Below, one piece after another: positions 21,553-33,168 of a stretch of DNA of 64,000 bases. The stretch comes from Mantis religiosa (lineage: Eukaryota > Arthropoda > Insecta > Mantodea > Mantidae): NCBI GenBank assembly GCA_030765055.1, contig CM060953.1, forward strand, positions 15,127,846-15,191,845, in the 5' to 3' direction. Every line of letters starts with the position of its first letter. The first letter of the stretch is position 1. Under the pieces are notes generated by a model. The model saw only the letters and a list, made by a program, of their open reading frames with translations. It had not been told where the DNA came from and did not search any database. Both the position numbers and the translations under genes were made by a program.

Positions 21553-21624
21553 TGTACCTGCTGCCACAAAGTTGGCCAGCTTTACGGTTTCTGTTTTCTT
21601 TACCAATATTTACCGCACTTTCAT

Positions 21625-22590
21625 AGTGCGTCCTACACACGGCTAGTGTGGAAAGAACAATTAATTCCATTAATTGACATAATAGTGGTCCGAACTATAA
21701 AGCCTGGGTCTTAAAGTACTTACAGCATAGTAAGTCACCATTAAGGTAGTTGTCTGATGTGTTTATGTGAACTCCTAGTGGTTTACCGGGAAAAAACACG
21801 AGTCAGTTGGAGAATTTAATGTCATGTCGGCATGTTGGCCACAGTAGCTCAAATGGTTAGAGCGGCTGGACGGAAACCAGAAGATCTTTGGTTCAAATCC
21901 CGGTTATGGCATTGAATTTTTCAGTATGACTCTATCTTTCCATACTTTAGCCTACACACGGCCAATGTGAAAGAACAATTAATTTCCATTAATTGTACCT
22001 AATAGTAGTCCGAACTATAAAGCCCGGGCCTTAAAGTACTTACACCATAGTAAGTCGTCATTAAGGTAGTTGTCTCTTGTGTTTATGAGAACTCCTAGTG
22101 GTTTACCGGGAAAAGCACGAGTCAGTTGGAAAATTTAATGTCAGGTTGACATGTTGGCCATAGTAGCTCAATGGTTTAGAGCGGCTGGACGGAGATCAGA
22201 AGATCCATTGTTCAAATCTCGGATATGGCATTGAATTTTTCAGTCTGACTCTATCTTTCCATACTTTAACCTACACACGGATAGTATGAAAGAACAATTA
22301 ATTTCCATTAATTGTACCTAATAGTAGTCCGAACTATAAAGCCCGGGCCTTAAAGTACTTACAGCATAGTAAGTGGTCATTACGGTAGTTGTCTCATGTG
22401 TTTATGAGAACTCCTAGTTGTTTACCGGGAAAAACACGGGTCAGTTGGAGAATTTAATGTCATGTCGGCACGTTGGCCATAGTAGCTCAATGGTTTAGAG
22501 CGGCTGGACGGAGACCAGAAGATCCGTGGTTCATATCCCGGCTATGACATTGAATTTTTCAGTCTGGTTCTACCCTTTCATTTAAAAACA
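21625..22590 (+). mobile_element. tRNA-headed repeat family B, 319-bp tandem array
   Basis: Three heads (gttggcc..agtagctcaa) start at 21834, 22153 and 22472, exactly 319 bp apart. Each has box B (ggttcaaatcccgg or close variants), then 'cattgaatttttcagt', 'cctacacacgg', 'acaattaatttccattaatt', 'aaagcccgggccttaaagta' and 'gtggtttaccgggaaaa', leading into the next head. The whole tRNA-headed repeat is tandemly amplified, unlike family A, where only the body is. Confidence 0.85.
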
Positions 22591-24425
22591 CTTTTTGAGA
22601 ATTATTAGTTTCAACCTGTATTTTGAGTACTAATGTTTTGCTGGAAAGGAAGGGCTGTGCATTTCCCCTACGAATCCACCCTTGAATCTGAACTGTACTC
22701 GCAACAATAAAAAAATTCAAAATTTTCACAGAAACGCCATCAAAATTCCTGGAATTCTAAACTTCCTAATGAAGCAATTATTAAGTCACACAAACCTAAC
22801 AGACTTTTTCAGGGAGTAAAAGTAAACCTTTGTCTACAGATTATGTTATTTTTGTATAATGGTTATGGTTACGAGCTCATAATATGAATTCTATGGTTAT
22901 CCTAAGAATATGTAAAATAAATTGGTTGTGATTTTGCTATAACACTAATCAAGAAAGCGAGTTAAAATAAAACTAGGAACAAAATATCTAAATGCCCTAC
23001 ATTCACAAGAATTCCTGCACATTTATGACGTATTAATGGGTATAATAATTATCCTTGCGAAGTTCATTTTCTAGGCACAAACCTTTCCACAAATAATCAC
23101 ATTACAAATTCCATGATATCTAAGGGAAGCGACATTCAAATGTTTTAACAACTGAACGCTGCAATTACTTTCCATACTTACTCTTTGCCATGCAATCGAT
23201 AGAAACAACTGAAAATCGATAAGACTTCAAAGTAATAACGAAAGCATTGAATAATTGTTTGGAAATTGCTGACGTTAGAACCAAAATGACTTGGAAATAA
23301 TTAATTACTTAAAAAGTTTATTTTACATAAACTAGCTCCTTTGTTCAGATCTTGCTATATATAATTAGTCTACCAAATCCTTCTAATCTCGTGACATCTG
23401 AATACCTTGTAAGGTGTTCTTTCATTTTAAACGAATCGAGTGCACCTAAAGAGATGATATTTTTTATTTAAGATAGCTTATATAAACTCTATTACTTCTG
23501 TTCCTATATCTTGTGCCCTATATTTTAATTACAAACCTTATGTTTCAGAAGTAGTGATGGGAACGTCATGGAGAGAAAATGGTAAATGAGAGAAGTGACA
23601 AAGATGGGGAAGTCGACGTCTGAGTGAGCAGAAATTCGTTTTCAAGAGCTTACCGTGCTAAAGCCGTTTAGTCTCTTAAGTAAGTGTTTAATTCTTAATC
23701 TGCCACTTACCGATGTTCCGCTTTATGTGCGGTTGCTGTTTACCACTCTCAAGCAACCTTTCAACTGTTGATGAAGACATTTTAATGCTCAACAGACATC
23801 TCATTGTTAATAATAAATCACTTACTCGTCGAGGAAATAGAGGTCTCTGGCATATACCTTGTCTCCTAGTGCAGAGAAATGAGTTAATTCATTTGCTCTA
23901 AGAGTTCGGTTTATACCTAGGCTATAGTTTGCTTTCATTGCACTGACCTCGGCAGTTTTTCCGCAGTGCTCTAGCAGTGAATGACCCTATCAAGGTTATG
24001 TTTATCAAAAGTGTGAGACAGCAATCTAATTGTCTTAAATTATTCAGTTGTATGATTTGAAAAAAAAGTTAGAGACAAAAAGAGAAGAAAATATAACATG
24101 AGAGTAAATGTATAATGGTCACAAAAGCAGTGTAACAAATCTCAAATAAGGAAACATTTTGAAATGAGAAACATAGATTCAGCAAAACAGTGGAAACATT
24201 TCTTTTAAATATTGCACATAAGGGAGTCAAAATAGCTGTTTCTTGAGATTGTTATTCAGAAATATGAAAACAAACTACAGAAGTTTGCGAGCACAATGGT
24301 CAAACCTGTTTAATAACTACCTCAGAGCTATTTACTCCTTTATGAGTTCAATGTAAATATCCAACACAATCTGTTAGTTGCCATGGTAACATTTCATTGC
24401 AATTTTTAAACATAAAACTAGGATT
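22591..24425. other. No supported gene
   Basis: A+T-rich intergenic DNA. A 62-codon ORF at 23713 has no recognisable feature. Confidence 0.5.
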
Positions 24426-24429
24426 TTAG

Positions 24430-25075
24430 TTAATTGATGGAAATTAACCACGCTACCCATATATAGGCTAAGGTGTTTGATAGATAGAGTCAACATGAAA
24501 AGTTCAATGCCATGGCCGGAATTTGAACCACGGATCTTCTGGTTTCCGTCAAGTCGCTCTTAACCTTTGAGCTACCATGGCCAACGTGCCATCCTGACAT
24601 TAAATTCTCCATTTGTCTCATATATTTCTCCGGTAGAATTTAATTCTCAAATGGTAACTCATGGTAGCTCAAAGGTTAAGAGCGACTTGACGGAAACCAG
24701 GAGTTCCGTGGTTCAAATCCCGGCCATGGCATTGAATTTTTCATGTTTACTCTATCAAAATCTTTAGCCTATATATGGCTAGTGTAGAGAAATGATTAAT
24801 TTGCATCAATTAACTAAAATAATAAGAGTTAAATGATGAAGCCTGGGACCCAAGTACTTACATTAGTAAGTCACCACAAACGGTGTACCTCGGATGCGAG
24901 AGCCCCTAGTGGTTTACTGGGGAAGTATACGAGTCAACTGGAGAATTTAATGTCATGACATCAAGTTGGCCATGGTAGCTCAAAGGTTAAGAGTGACTGG
25001 ACGGAAACCAGGAGATCCGTGGTTCAAATCCCGGCCATGGCATTGAATTTTTCATGCTGACTCTATCTATAAAAC
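24430..25075. mobile_element. tRNA-headed repeat family C: palindrome plus a second unit
   Basis: A minus-strand arm (24640 back to 24430) and a plus-strand arm (24655 to about 24830) meet head to head. A further plus-strand unit follows, with its head at about 24968, some 304 bp after the first. The head is unusually tRNA-like: acceptor arms gccatgg/ccatggc pair perfectly, D-stem gctc/gagc, anticodon stem ctgg/ccag around acggaaa (anticodon position GGA), box B ggttcaaatcc. The body is a diverged relative of family B ('attaattt.catcaattaa', 'cctagtggtttac'). Confidence 0.75.
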
Positions 25076-25789
25076 TCGGATTTATGAAGAATTTTGCGAA
25101 AGCCACTACTCAAGTCGGAGAGGTCTTCAAATTGTAGTGAAGCCACACAGACGAAATCGAGAAAATATGTCGCTGTCAATCGATTTACTTATCGACTTCT
25201 CCCCTAAGAAAGAATATAAAATATATTCTAAGTATATAAAAGAAAGCAAAGAAATAATAGAAAAATATATAATGCTTTCAATTTGAGAAAATAATAAGTA
25301 TTGGAAAACGTAAATTATGAACAAGGTATATCTCGAAAATGGTTCACGCCACTAACAATAAGAAGAAAAGAGAACATTGCAGATATATTTATGTATCAAG
25401 CATTTGTTTATATATTAATAAGTATGTGTAATGGTAAAACGATAGCGAAAGATTATATTCTGACGTAAAAATCCTTAGTTTGTCTTCCTTAGGAGGGGAA
25501 GTGAAGCCGGTGCGGTATATATATGGCACCTGAAAGAACCACCAACCTGAATAAAGAGGCCTATGGACAAACTGAAGCGGTCTTTCGTACCAAATATAGA
25601 ATGGGACGCTGAGAAACAAAACACTTAAAAAACTTTCACAAAAAATTCAGAGGCCTGTCGAGAACTATTCGCAGAAAATTCAAAGTATACATTTAATTTG
25701 TTATAAATTTGTTAAGTATATGATATTTTAATATATATTTGGAGCCGTATTTAAGAAAATGAAACAGAAAGAAATACGTTTGGTGTAGG
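25076..25789. other. No supported gene
   Basis: A+T-rich DNA with short ORFs only; it borders the large minisatellite. Confidence 0.5.
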
Positions 25790-28700
25790 TGAGATGCGCC
25801 CAGTAGCGCACAGTGCCCAGTACCGCACAGCGCCCAGTACCGCACAGTGCCCAATACCGCACGGTGTCAGTAGCGCATAGTGCCCAGTAGCGACGGTGTC
25901 AGTAGCTCACTGCGCCCAGTAGCGCACGGTGTCAGTAGCGCACAGTGCCTAGTAGCTCACAGCGCCCAGTAGCGCACGGTGTCAGTAGCGCACAGCGCCC
26001 AGTAGAGCACGGTGTCAATAGCGCACGGTGTCAGTAGCGCAGAGTGCCCAGTAGCTCACAGCGCCCAGTAGCGCACGGTGTCAGTAGCGAAGAGTGCCCA
26101 GTAGCGGACAGTGTCCAGTACCGCACGGTGTCAGTAGCGGACAGTGTCCAGTAACGCACGGTGTCGGTAGCGGACAGTGCCCAGTACCGCACGGTGTCAG
26201 TAGCGCAGAGTGCCCAGTAGCTCATAGCGCCCAGCAGCGCAGGGTGTCAGTAGCGCACGGTGTCAGTAGCGAAGAGTGCCCAGTAGCGGACAGTGTCCAG
26301 TACCGCACGGTGTCAGTAGCGGACAGAGCCCAGTACCGCACGGTGTCAGTAGCGGACAGTGCCCAGTACCGCACGGTGTCAGTAGCGGACAGTGTCCAGT
26401 ACCGCACGGTGTCAGTAGCGGACAGTGTCAGAGAGCGCACGGTGTCAGTAGTAGACAGCGCCCAGTACCACACGGTGTCAGTAGCGGACAGCGCCTAGCA
26501 GTAGTGGACAGCGCCCAGTACCGCACGGTGTCAGTAGCGGACAGTGCCTAGTACCACACGGTGTGGACAGCGCCCAGTACCGCACGGTGTCAGTAGCGGA
26601 CAGCGCCCAGTACCGCAAGGTGTCAGTAGCGGACAGTGCCCAGTACCACACGGTGTCAGTAGCGGACAGTGCCTAGAACCACACAGTGTCAGTAGTGGAC
26701 AGCGCCCAGTACCACACGGTGTCAGTAGCGCACAGTGCCCAGTAGCTCACAGCGCCCAGTAGCGCACGGTGTCAGTAGCGCAGAGTGCCCAGTAGCTCAC
26801 AGCGCCCAGTAGCGCACGGTGTCAGTAGCGGATAGTGTCCAGTACCGCACGGTGTCAGTAGCGCACAGTGCCCAGTACCACAGTGTTTCAGTAGCGGACA
26901 GAGTCCAGTACTACACGGTGTCAGTAGCGGACAGTGCCTAGTACCACACGGTGTCAGTAGCGGACAGTGTCTAGTATGGCACGGTGTCAGTAGCGCACGG
27001 TGTCAGTAGCGCACAGTGCCCAGTAGCTCACAGCGCCCAGTAGCGCACGGTGTCAGTAGTGGACAGTGTCCGGTACCGCACGGTGTCAGTAGCGCACAGT
27101 GTCCAGTACCACACGGTGTCAGTAGCGGACAGAGTCCAGTACCACACGGTGTCAGTAGCGGGCAGTGCCCAGTAACACACGGTGTCAGTAGCGCACAGTG
27201 TCCAGTACCACACGGTTTCAGTAGCGGACAGAGTCCAGTACCACACGGTGTCAGTAGCGGGCAGTGTCCAGTACCACACGGTGTCAGTAGCGGACAGTGT
27301 CCGGTACCGCACGGTGTCAGTAGCGCACAGTGTCCAGTACCACACGGTTTCAGTAGCGGACAGAGTCCAGTACCACACGGTGTCAGTAGCGGGCAGTGCC
27401 CAGTAACACACGGTGTCAGTAGCGGACAGTGCCGAGAACCACACGGTGTCAGTAGTGGACAGCGCCCAGTACCACACGGTGTCAGTAGCGCACAGTGCCC
27501 AGTAGCTCACAGCGCCCAGTAGCGCACGGTGTCAGTAGCGCACGGTGTCAGTAGCGCACAGTGCCTAGTAGCTCACAGCGCCCAGTAGCGCACGGTGTCA
27601 GTAGCGGACAGTGTCCGGTACCGCACGGTGTCAGTAGCGGACAGTGCCTAGTACCACACGGTGTCAGTAGCGGACTGTGTCCAGTACCACACGGTGTCAG
27701 TAGCGCACAGTGCCCAGTAGCGCACGGTGTCAGTAGCGCACAGTGCCTAGTACCACACGGTGTCAGTAGCGGACAGTGCCTAGTACCACACGGTGTCAGT
27801 AGCGGACTGTGTCCAGTACTACATGGTGTCAGTAGCGCACAGTGCCCAGTACCGCAAGATGTCAGTAGCGGACAGTGCCCAGTACCACACGGTGTCAGTA
27901 GCGGACAGTGCCTAGAACCACACGGTGTCAGTAGTGGACAGCGCCCAGTACCACACGGTGTCAGTAGCGCACAGTGCCCAGTAGCTCACAGCGCCCAGTA
28001 GCGCACGGTGTCAGTAGCGCACGGTGTCAGTAGCGCAGAGTGCCCAGTAGCTCACAGCGACCAGTAGCGCACGGTGTCAGTAGCGGATAGTGTCCAGTAC
28101 CGCATGGTGTCAGTAGCGCACAGTGCCCAGTACCACAGTGTTTCAGTAGCGGACAGAGTCCAGTACTACACGGTGTCAGTAGCGTACAGTGCCTAGTACC
28201 ACACGGTGTCAGTAGCGGACAGTGTCTAGTATGGCACGGTGTCAGTAGCGCACGGTGTCAGTAGCGCACGGTGTCAGTAGCGCAGAGTGCCCAGTAGCTC
28301 ACAGCGCCCAGTAGCGCATGGTGTCAGTAGCGGACAGTGTCTGGTACCGCACGGTGTCAGTTGCGCACAGTGCCCAGTACCACACGGTTTCAGTAGCGGA
28401 CAGAGTCCAGTACCACACGGTGTCAGTAGCGGACAGCGCCCAGTACCACACGGTGTCAGTAGCGGACAGTGCCTAGAACCACACGGTGTCAGTAGTGGAC
28501 AGCGCCCAGTACCACACGGTGTCAGTAGCGCACAGTGCCCAGTAGCTCACAGCGCCTAGTAGCGCACGGTGTCAGTAGCGCACAGTGCCTAGTAGCTCAC
28601 AGCGCCCAGTACCACACGGTGTCAGTAGCGCACAGTGCCCAGTAGCTCACAGCGCCCAGTAGCGCACGGTGTCAGTAGCGCACGGTGTCAGTAGCGCACA

Positions 28701-29982
28701 GTGCCTAGTAGCTCACAGCGCCCAGTACCGCACGGTGTCAGTAGCGGACAGTGCCTAGTACCACACGGTGTCAGTAGCGGACTGTGTCCAGTACCACACG
28801 GTGTCAGTAGCGCACAGCGCCCAGTACCGCACGGTGTCAGTAGCGCACAGTGCCTAGTACCACACGGTGTCAGTAGCGGACAGTGCCTTGTACCACACGG
28901 TGTCAGTAGCGGACTGTGTCCAGTACTACATGGTGTCAGTAGCGCACAGTGCCCAGTACCGCACGGTGTCAGTAGCGCACAGTGCCTAGTACCACACGGT
29001 GTCAGTAGCGCACAGTGCCCAGTACCGCACGGTGTCCAGTACCGCACAGTGCCCAGTAGCTCACGGTGTCCAGTGCCGCACAGCGCCCAGTACCTCACGG
29101 TGTCCAGTACCGCACATTGCCCAATACCTCACGGTGTCCAGTACCGCACAGCGCCCAATACCTCACGGTGTCCAGTACCGCACAGTGCCCAGTAGCTCAC
29201 GGTGTCCAGTACCGCACAGCGCCCAGTACCTCACGGTGTCCAGTACCGCACATTGCCCAATACCTCACGGTGTCCAGTACCGCACAGTGCCCAGTACCTC
29301 ACGGTTACCAGTACCGCACAGTGCCCAATACCTCACGGTGTCCAGAACCACACAGTGCCCAATACCTCACGGTGTCCAGTACCACACAGAGCCCAATACC
29401 TCACGGTGTCCAGTACCGCACAGTGCCCAATACCTCACGGTGTCCAGTACCACACAGTGCCCAAGACCTCACGGTGTCCAGTACCGCACAGTGCCCAGTA
29501 TCTCACGGTGTCCAGTACCACACAGTGCCCAATACCTCACGGTGTCTAGTAGCGCACAGTGCCCAGTACCTCACGGTGTCCAGTACCGCACAGTGCCCAA
29601 TTCCTCACGGTGTCCAGTACCACACAGAGCCCAATACCTCACGGTGTCCAGTACCACACAGTGCCCAAGACCTCACGGTGTCCAGTACCGCACAGTGCCC
29701 AGTACCTCACGGTGTCCAGTACCACACAGTGCCCAAGACCTCACGGTGTCCAGTACCGCACAGTGCCCAGTACCTCACGGTGTCCAGTACCACACAGTGC
29801 CCAATACCTCACGGTGTCTAGTAGCGCACAGTGCCCAATACCTCACGGTGTTCAGTAAAGCACAGTGCCAGTACCTCACGGTGTCCAGTACCGCACAGTG
29901 CCCAATACCTCACGGTGTCCAGTACCACACAGAGCCAAATACCTCACGGTGTCCAGTAGCGCACAGTGCCCAGTAGCGCACG

Positions 29983-30333
29983 GTGTCAGTAGCGCACAGT
30001 AGCAAGTAGCGGACAGTGTCAGTAGCGCACAGTACCCAGTACCGCACAGTGCCCAATACCTCACGGTGTCTAGTAGCGCACAGCGCCCAGTAGCGCACGG
30101 TGTCAGTAGCGCAGAGTAGCAAGTAGCGGACAGTGTCAGTAGCACACAGTACCCAGTACCGCACAGTGCCCAATACCTCACGGTGTCTAGTAGCGCACAG
30201 TGCCCAGTAGCGCACGGTGTCAGTAGCGCAGAGTAGCAAGTAGCAGACAGTGTCAGTAGCGCACAGTACCCAGTACCGCACAGTGCCCAATACCTCACGG
30301 TGTCTAGAAGCGCACAGTGCCCAATACCTCACG
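29983..30333. repeat. 117-bp higher-order repeat inside the minisatellite
   Basis: The marker tagcaagtagc recurs at 30000, 30117 and 30234, so a block of about seven monomers is repeated as a unit. A related block returns near 30909 and 30992. Confidence 0.75.
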
Positions 30334-30469
30334 GTGTTCAGTAAAGCACAGTGCCAGTACCTCACGGTGTCCAGTACCGCACAGTGCCCAGTACCGCACA
30401 GTGCCCAATACCTCACGGTGTCTAGAAGCGCACAGTGCCCAATACCTCACGGTGTTCAGTAAAGCACAG

Positions 30470-30870
30470 TGCCAGTACCTCACGGTGTCCAGTACCGCAC
30501 AGTGCCCAATACCTCACGGTGTCCAGTACCACACAGTGCCCAATACCTCACGGTGTCCAGTACCACACAGTGCCCAATACCTCACGGTGTCCAGTACCAC
30601 ACAGTGCCCAATACCTCACGGTGTCCAGTACCACACAGTGCCCAATACCTCACGGTGTCCAGTACCACACAGTGCCCAATACCTCACGGTGTCCAGTACC
30701 ACACAGCGCCCAATACCTCACGGTGTCCAGTACCACACAGTGCCCAATACCTCACGGTGTCCAGTACCACACAGTGCCCAATACCTCACGGTGTCCAGTA
30801 CCACACAGTGCCCAATACCTCACGGTGTCCAGTACCACACAGCGCCCAATACCTCACGGTGTCCAGTAGC
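30470..30870. repeat. Homogeneous 34-bp dimer array
   Basis: About eleven nearly identical 34-bp dimers (ccagtaccacacagtgcc + caatacctcacggtgt), the most uniform part of the tract and therefore probably the most recently amplified. Confidence 0.85.
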
Positions 30871-31291
30871 ACACAGTGCCCAGTAGCGCACGGTGTCAGT
30901 AGCGCAGAGTAGCAAGTAGCGGACAGTGTCAGTACCACACAGTGCCCAGTACCGCACAGTGCCCAGTAGCGCACGGTGTCAGTGGCGCAGAGTAGCAAGT
31001 AGCGGACAGTGTCAGTACCACACAGTGCCCAGTACCGCACAGTGCCCAGTAGCGCACGGTGTCAGTAGCGCACAGTGTCAGTATCTCGTAGTTGCCGATA
31101 GATAGTAGAAGCTCATGTTGTGTATTTAGACAAACAACTACCGTTGTTACCAACGGAAAGTATTCTCTCCTCTTTGATCGTTGAATCAGAAGTTATTGTT
31201 CAGAGAAGTCGTGTAGTGAACTGGAGCTGTGCTGTTAATAACTTGCTGCCTCGTCCGGTGAAGAACTAATTAAGCATTTGTACTCATATTA

Positions 31292-32575
31292 CGAGAGTGG
31301 GTCAAAAAGTAGTGCCTCCTATTTTTTTCTTAAATAAGTAAGTCATGTGAAAACTTTGAATTTGGCGCAATTCCCCTGCAGTAGTAACTTCCTAAGTCAA
31401 CAGTTGGCAGCACTGCATCCTCTTGCAAAATGGCTGACATCCACATTCGTGTTAGACAGCGTTCTGTGATTGAATTTTTGACTGCGGAAGGTGAAACGCC
31501 AATTCACATTCACGAAAGGCTAAACAATGTGTATGGTGATGCAACGGTGGATGTCAGCTCTGTTAGACGATGGGTTCGTCGCTGTAACGAAGCTGAAGGT
31601 CAAACACCATTGACAGATGAAAAGCGAAGCGGCAGACCGGTGACTGCAGTGACTCCATGCAACATTCAGCGAGTCGATGACATCATTCGTGGTGATTGCC
31701 GGGTAACAACAGGTGAATTGTGTCGCATTACCTCCCTCAGTAAAGGCAGTGTGATGACGATTATTCAACAACTAGGTTACTCAAAAGTTTGTTCACGTTG
31801 GGTACCAAGAATGGTAACTTCCCAAAACAAAGAAACAAAGGAAAACAATAGCCTCCGAACATTTGCAGCGCTTCATTTTGGAGAGAAAGGAGTTTCTGTA
31901 AAAAAATTGTTACTGGAGACGAAACGTGGGTTCATTTTTTTTTAGCCTGAATCAAAGAGGCAGTCAATGGAATGGTATCACAGAACGTCACCGAAGAAAA
32001 ATAAATTCAAAACTCAGCGGTCGGCAGAGAAAGTTATGGTGACAGTGTTCTAGGATGCAGAGGGTGTGCTTTTGATTGATTTATTGGAGAAGGGATGCAC
32101 AATAAATTCTGTCCAATACGTCAGAACTCTCAAAAAGCTGAAAGCATGTCTTCGCCGAGTTCACCCAACAAAAACTATGGCGGATGTTCTTCTTTTGCAT
32201 GACAATGCAAGACCACACACCAGCCGTTACACCACCGTAGAAATTGAGAAATTGGGATGGCAAGTCTTACAGCCCTGACCTGGCACCATCAGACTTCCAT
32301 CTGTTCGGGCCACTAAAGGAAGCTCATCGTGAGATTCATTTTGAAGATGAGGAGGCTGTGAAAACGTCCGTGCGTCAATGGCTTAGGAAGCAAGTCCATG
32401 TGTTTTACCACACTGGAATACATGCCCTTGTTAAAAGCTGGACCAAAACTGTGGAAAAGGACGGAGATTATATTGAATAGTGAAAAATTAATCGTCAATG
32501 TTGTAGTTTTCAAGCTGTGTAAATTGCATTCAATTTTTGGCAGTTAAAAGAGCATTACTTTTTGACCCACCCTCG
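31292..32575 (+). mobile_element. Mariner element, copy 2 (1284 bp), inactive
   Basis: The left end reads cgagagtgggtcaaaaagta; the reverse complement of the right end reads cgagggtgggtcaaaaagta. TA flanks both sides (31290-31291 and 32576-32577). It is the same family as copy 1 and much better preserved. It sits about 200 bp beyond the end of the minisatellite. Confidence 0.92.
31430..32480 (+). pseudogene. Mariner transposase pseudogene (copy 2)
   Basis: It begins MADIHIRVRQRSVIEFLTAE, with the N-terminal helix-turn-helix region and 'RWVPRMVTSQNK' linker intact for about 160 codons. A shift in the A-run near 31905 moves the first catalytic block (VTGDETWVH) out of frame. A stop replaces Trp in 'VF*DAEGV' near 32050. 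'LLHDNARPHTS' (second catalytic Asp) is present in another frame. A deletion removes part of the sequence before 'YSPDLAPSDFHLFG' (third Asp, kept). The end reads 'TVEKDGDYIE' before the stop. It is a dead DD34D transposase; the intact regions would allow a family consensus to be recognised by comparison with copy 1. Confidence 0.9.
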
Positions 32576-32804
32576 TATTTGTTAATAAGTAGATTACACA
32601 AACACAAAATACGGTGTCGGTTTAAAAGAATCGGACCGTGCTATGACGTTATATATACGTACGTGTGAGTTGCTCAGTACCGTACGATAGCAACTTTCCC
32701 AGTACCGTACGCGAAGGTATATTTTTATCCCCTGAACTTGCACTGATATTAGATTAATTCTTATTTATAAGCATTCCTGGTAACATGGAGGCCAAAAAGA
32801 AAAG
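32576..32804. other. Short spacer with cagtaccgtac words
   Basis: Two 'cagtaccgtac' words (about 32675 and 32700) resemble the nearby minisatellite monomer and could be outlying diverged units. Confidence 0.3.
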
Positions 32805-33168
32805 AACATGAGTGAAGAAAATATGAAACAAGCAATAAAGAATGTGATAAAAAGATCAATGAGCCTGGGAGTAGCAATATGTATTGCTGAAACATTAAGT
32901 TGATGTTGCAGGAAAAGGCACAAAACAGAAGAACAAAAGAATGGCAAAGGGACACAAGACTAACATTAATAAAACTACAAATAGAGAACCTAGTTCTAAC
33001 TCTGTGCCAACAGAAACTAGAAACAGTGAAGAGCCTTGGAAGATTAAAAGAAAATTAAATTTTGTAACCAAAACCAGTGTCGATAGAAGTGTTTAACAGA
33101 GTAGAATTTGCTTAGAAATCACAGACGAGGCTTGGGTTCAATGTGTATCGTGCAAGAGTTGGACACAT
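32805..33168 (+). pseudogene. Pogo/Tigger-like transposase remnant lacking the catalytic core
   Basis: The first frame reads NMSEENMKQAIKNVIKRSMS, matching the N-terminal psq-type helix-turn-helix of pogo-like transposases. About 230 bp later another frame reads 'DEAWVQCVSCKSWTHIEC', a C-terminal Cys/His cluster (W.QC..C..W.H..C) as found at the end of many insect pogo-like proteins. The DDE domain that should separate them (several hundred codons) is absent, so this is an internal-deletion derivative, also broken by stops. No terminal repeats were identified. Confidence 0.5.

Larger units (their letters stand above)
25790..31085. repeat. 5.3-kb minisatellite of 16/17-bp monomers (CAGTA.C.CAC.GTG.C)
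   Basis: The whole tract is variants of a 16- or 17-bp unit such as cagtagcgcacggtgt, cagtaccgcacagtgcc and cagtagctcacagcgcc. It is strikingly G+C-rich against A+T-rich flanks. Each unit contains a near-palindromic CAC(G/A)GTG, often ACACGGTGT. Left of about 29030 most units are agtagcgg/agtaccgc types; from there to about 29990 the unit is a 34-bp dimer ('ccagtaccgcacagtgcc' + 'caatacctcacggtgt'). Because stop triplets are nearly absent, frames up to 325 codons are open on both strands; they are not credible genes. Confidence 0.95.

Noticed and set aside
20032..21714. ORFs of 367-524 codons through the N run
   Set aside because: Produced by translating the assembly gap and the (GA)n microsatellite; only the RNase H part on the minus strand is real.
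21834..22550. Possible functional tRNA genes
   Set aside because: The tRNA-like heads have damaged T-arms and sit in tandem repeat units, so they are SINE-type heads.
30470..30870. Regular 34-bp repeat resembling a CRISPR array
   Set aside because: There are no unique spacers between repeats, and the host is eukaryotic; it is a tandem minisatellite.
26094..31153. Long open reading frames (up to 325 codons) on both strands, rich in Pro-His-Gly-Val or Tyr-Trp-Ala-Leu repeats
   Set aside because: They are open in several frames at once because the minisatellite monomer lacks stop triplets; mixing of 16- and 17-bp units shifts frames constantly, so no protein is conserved.
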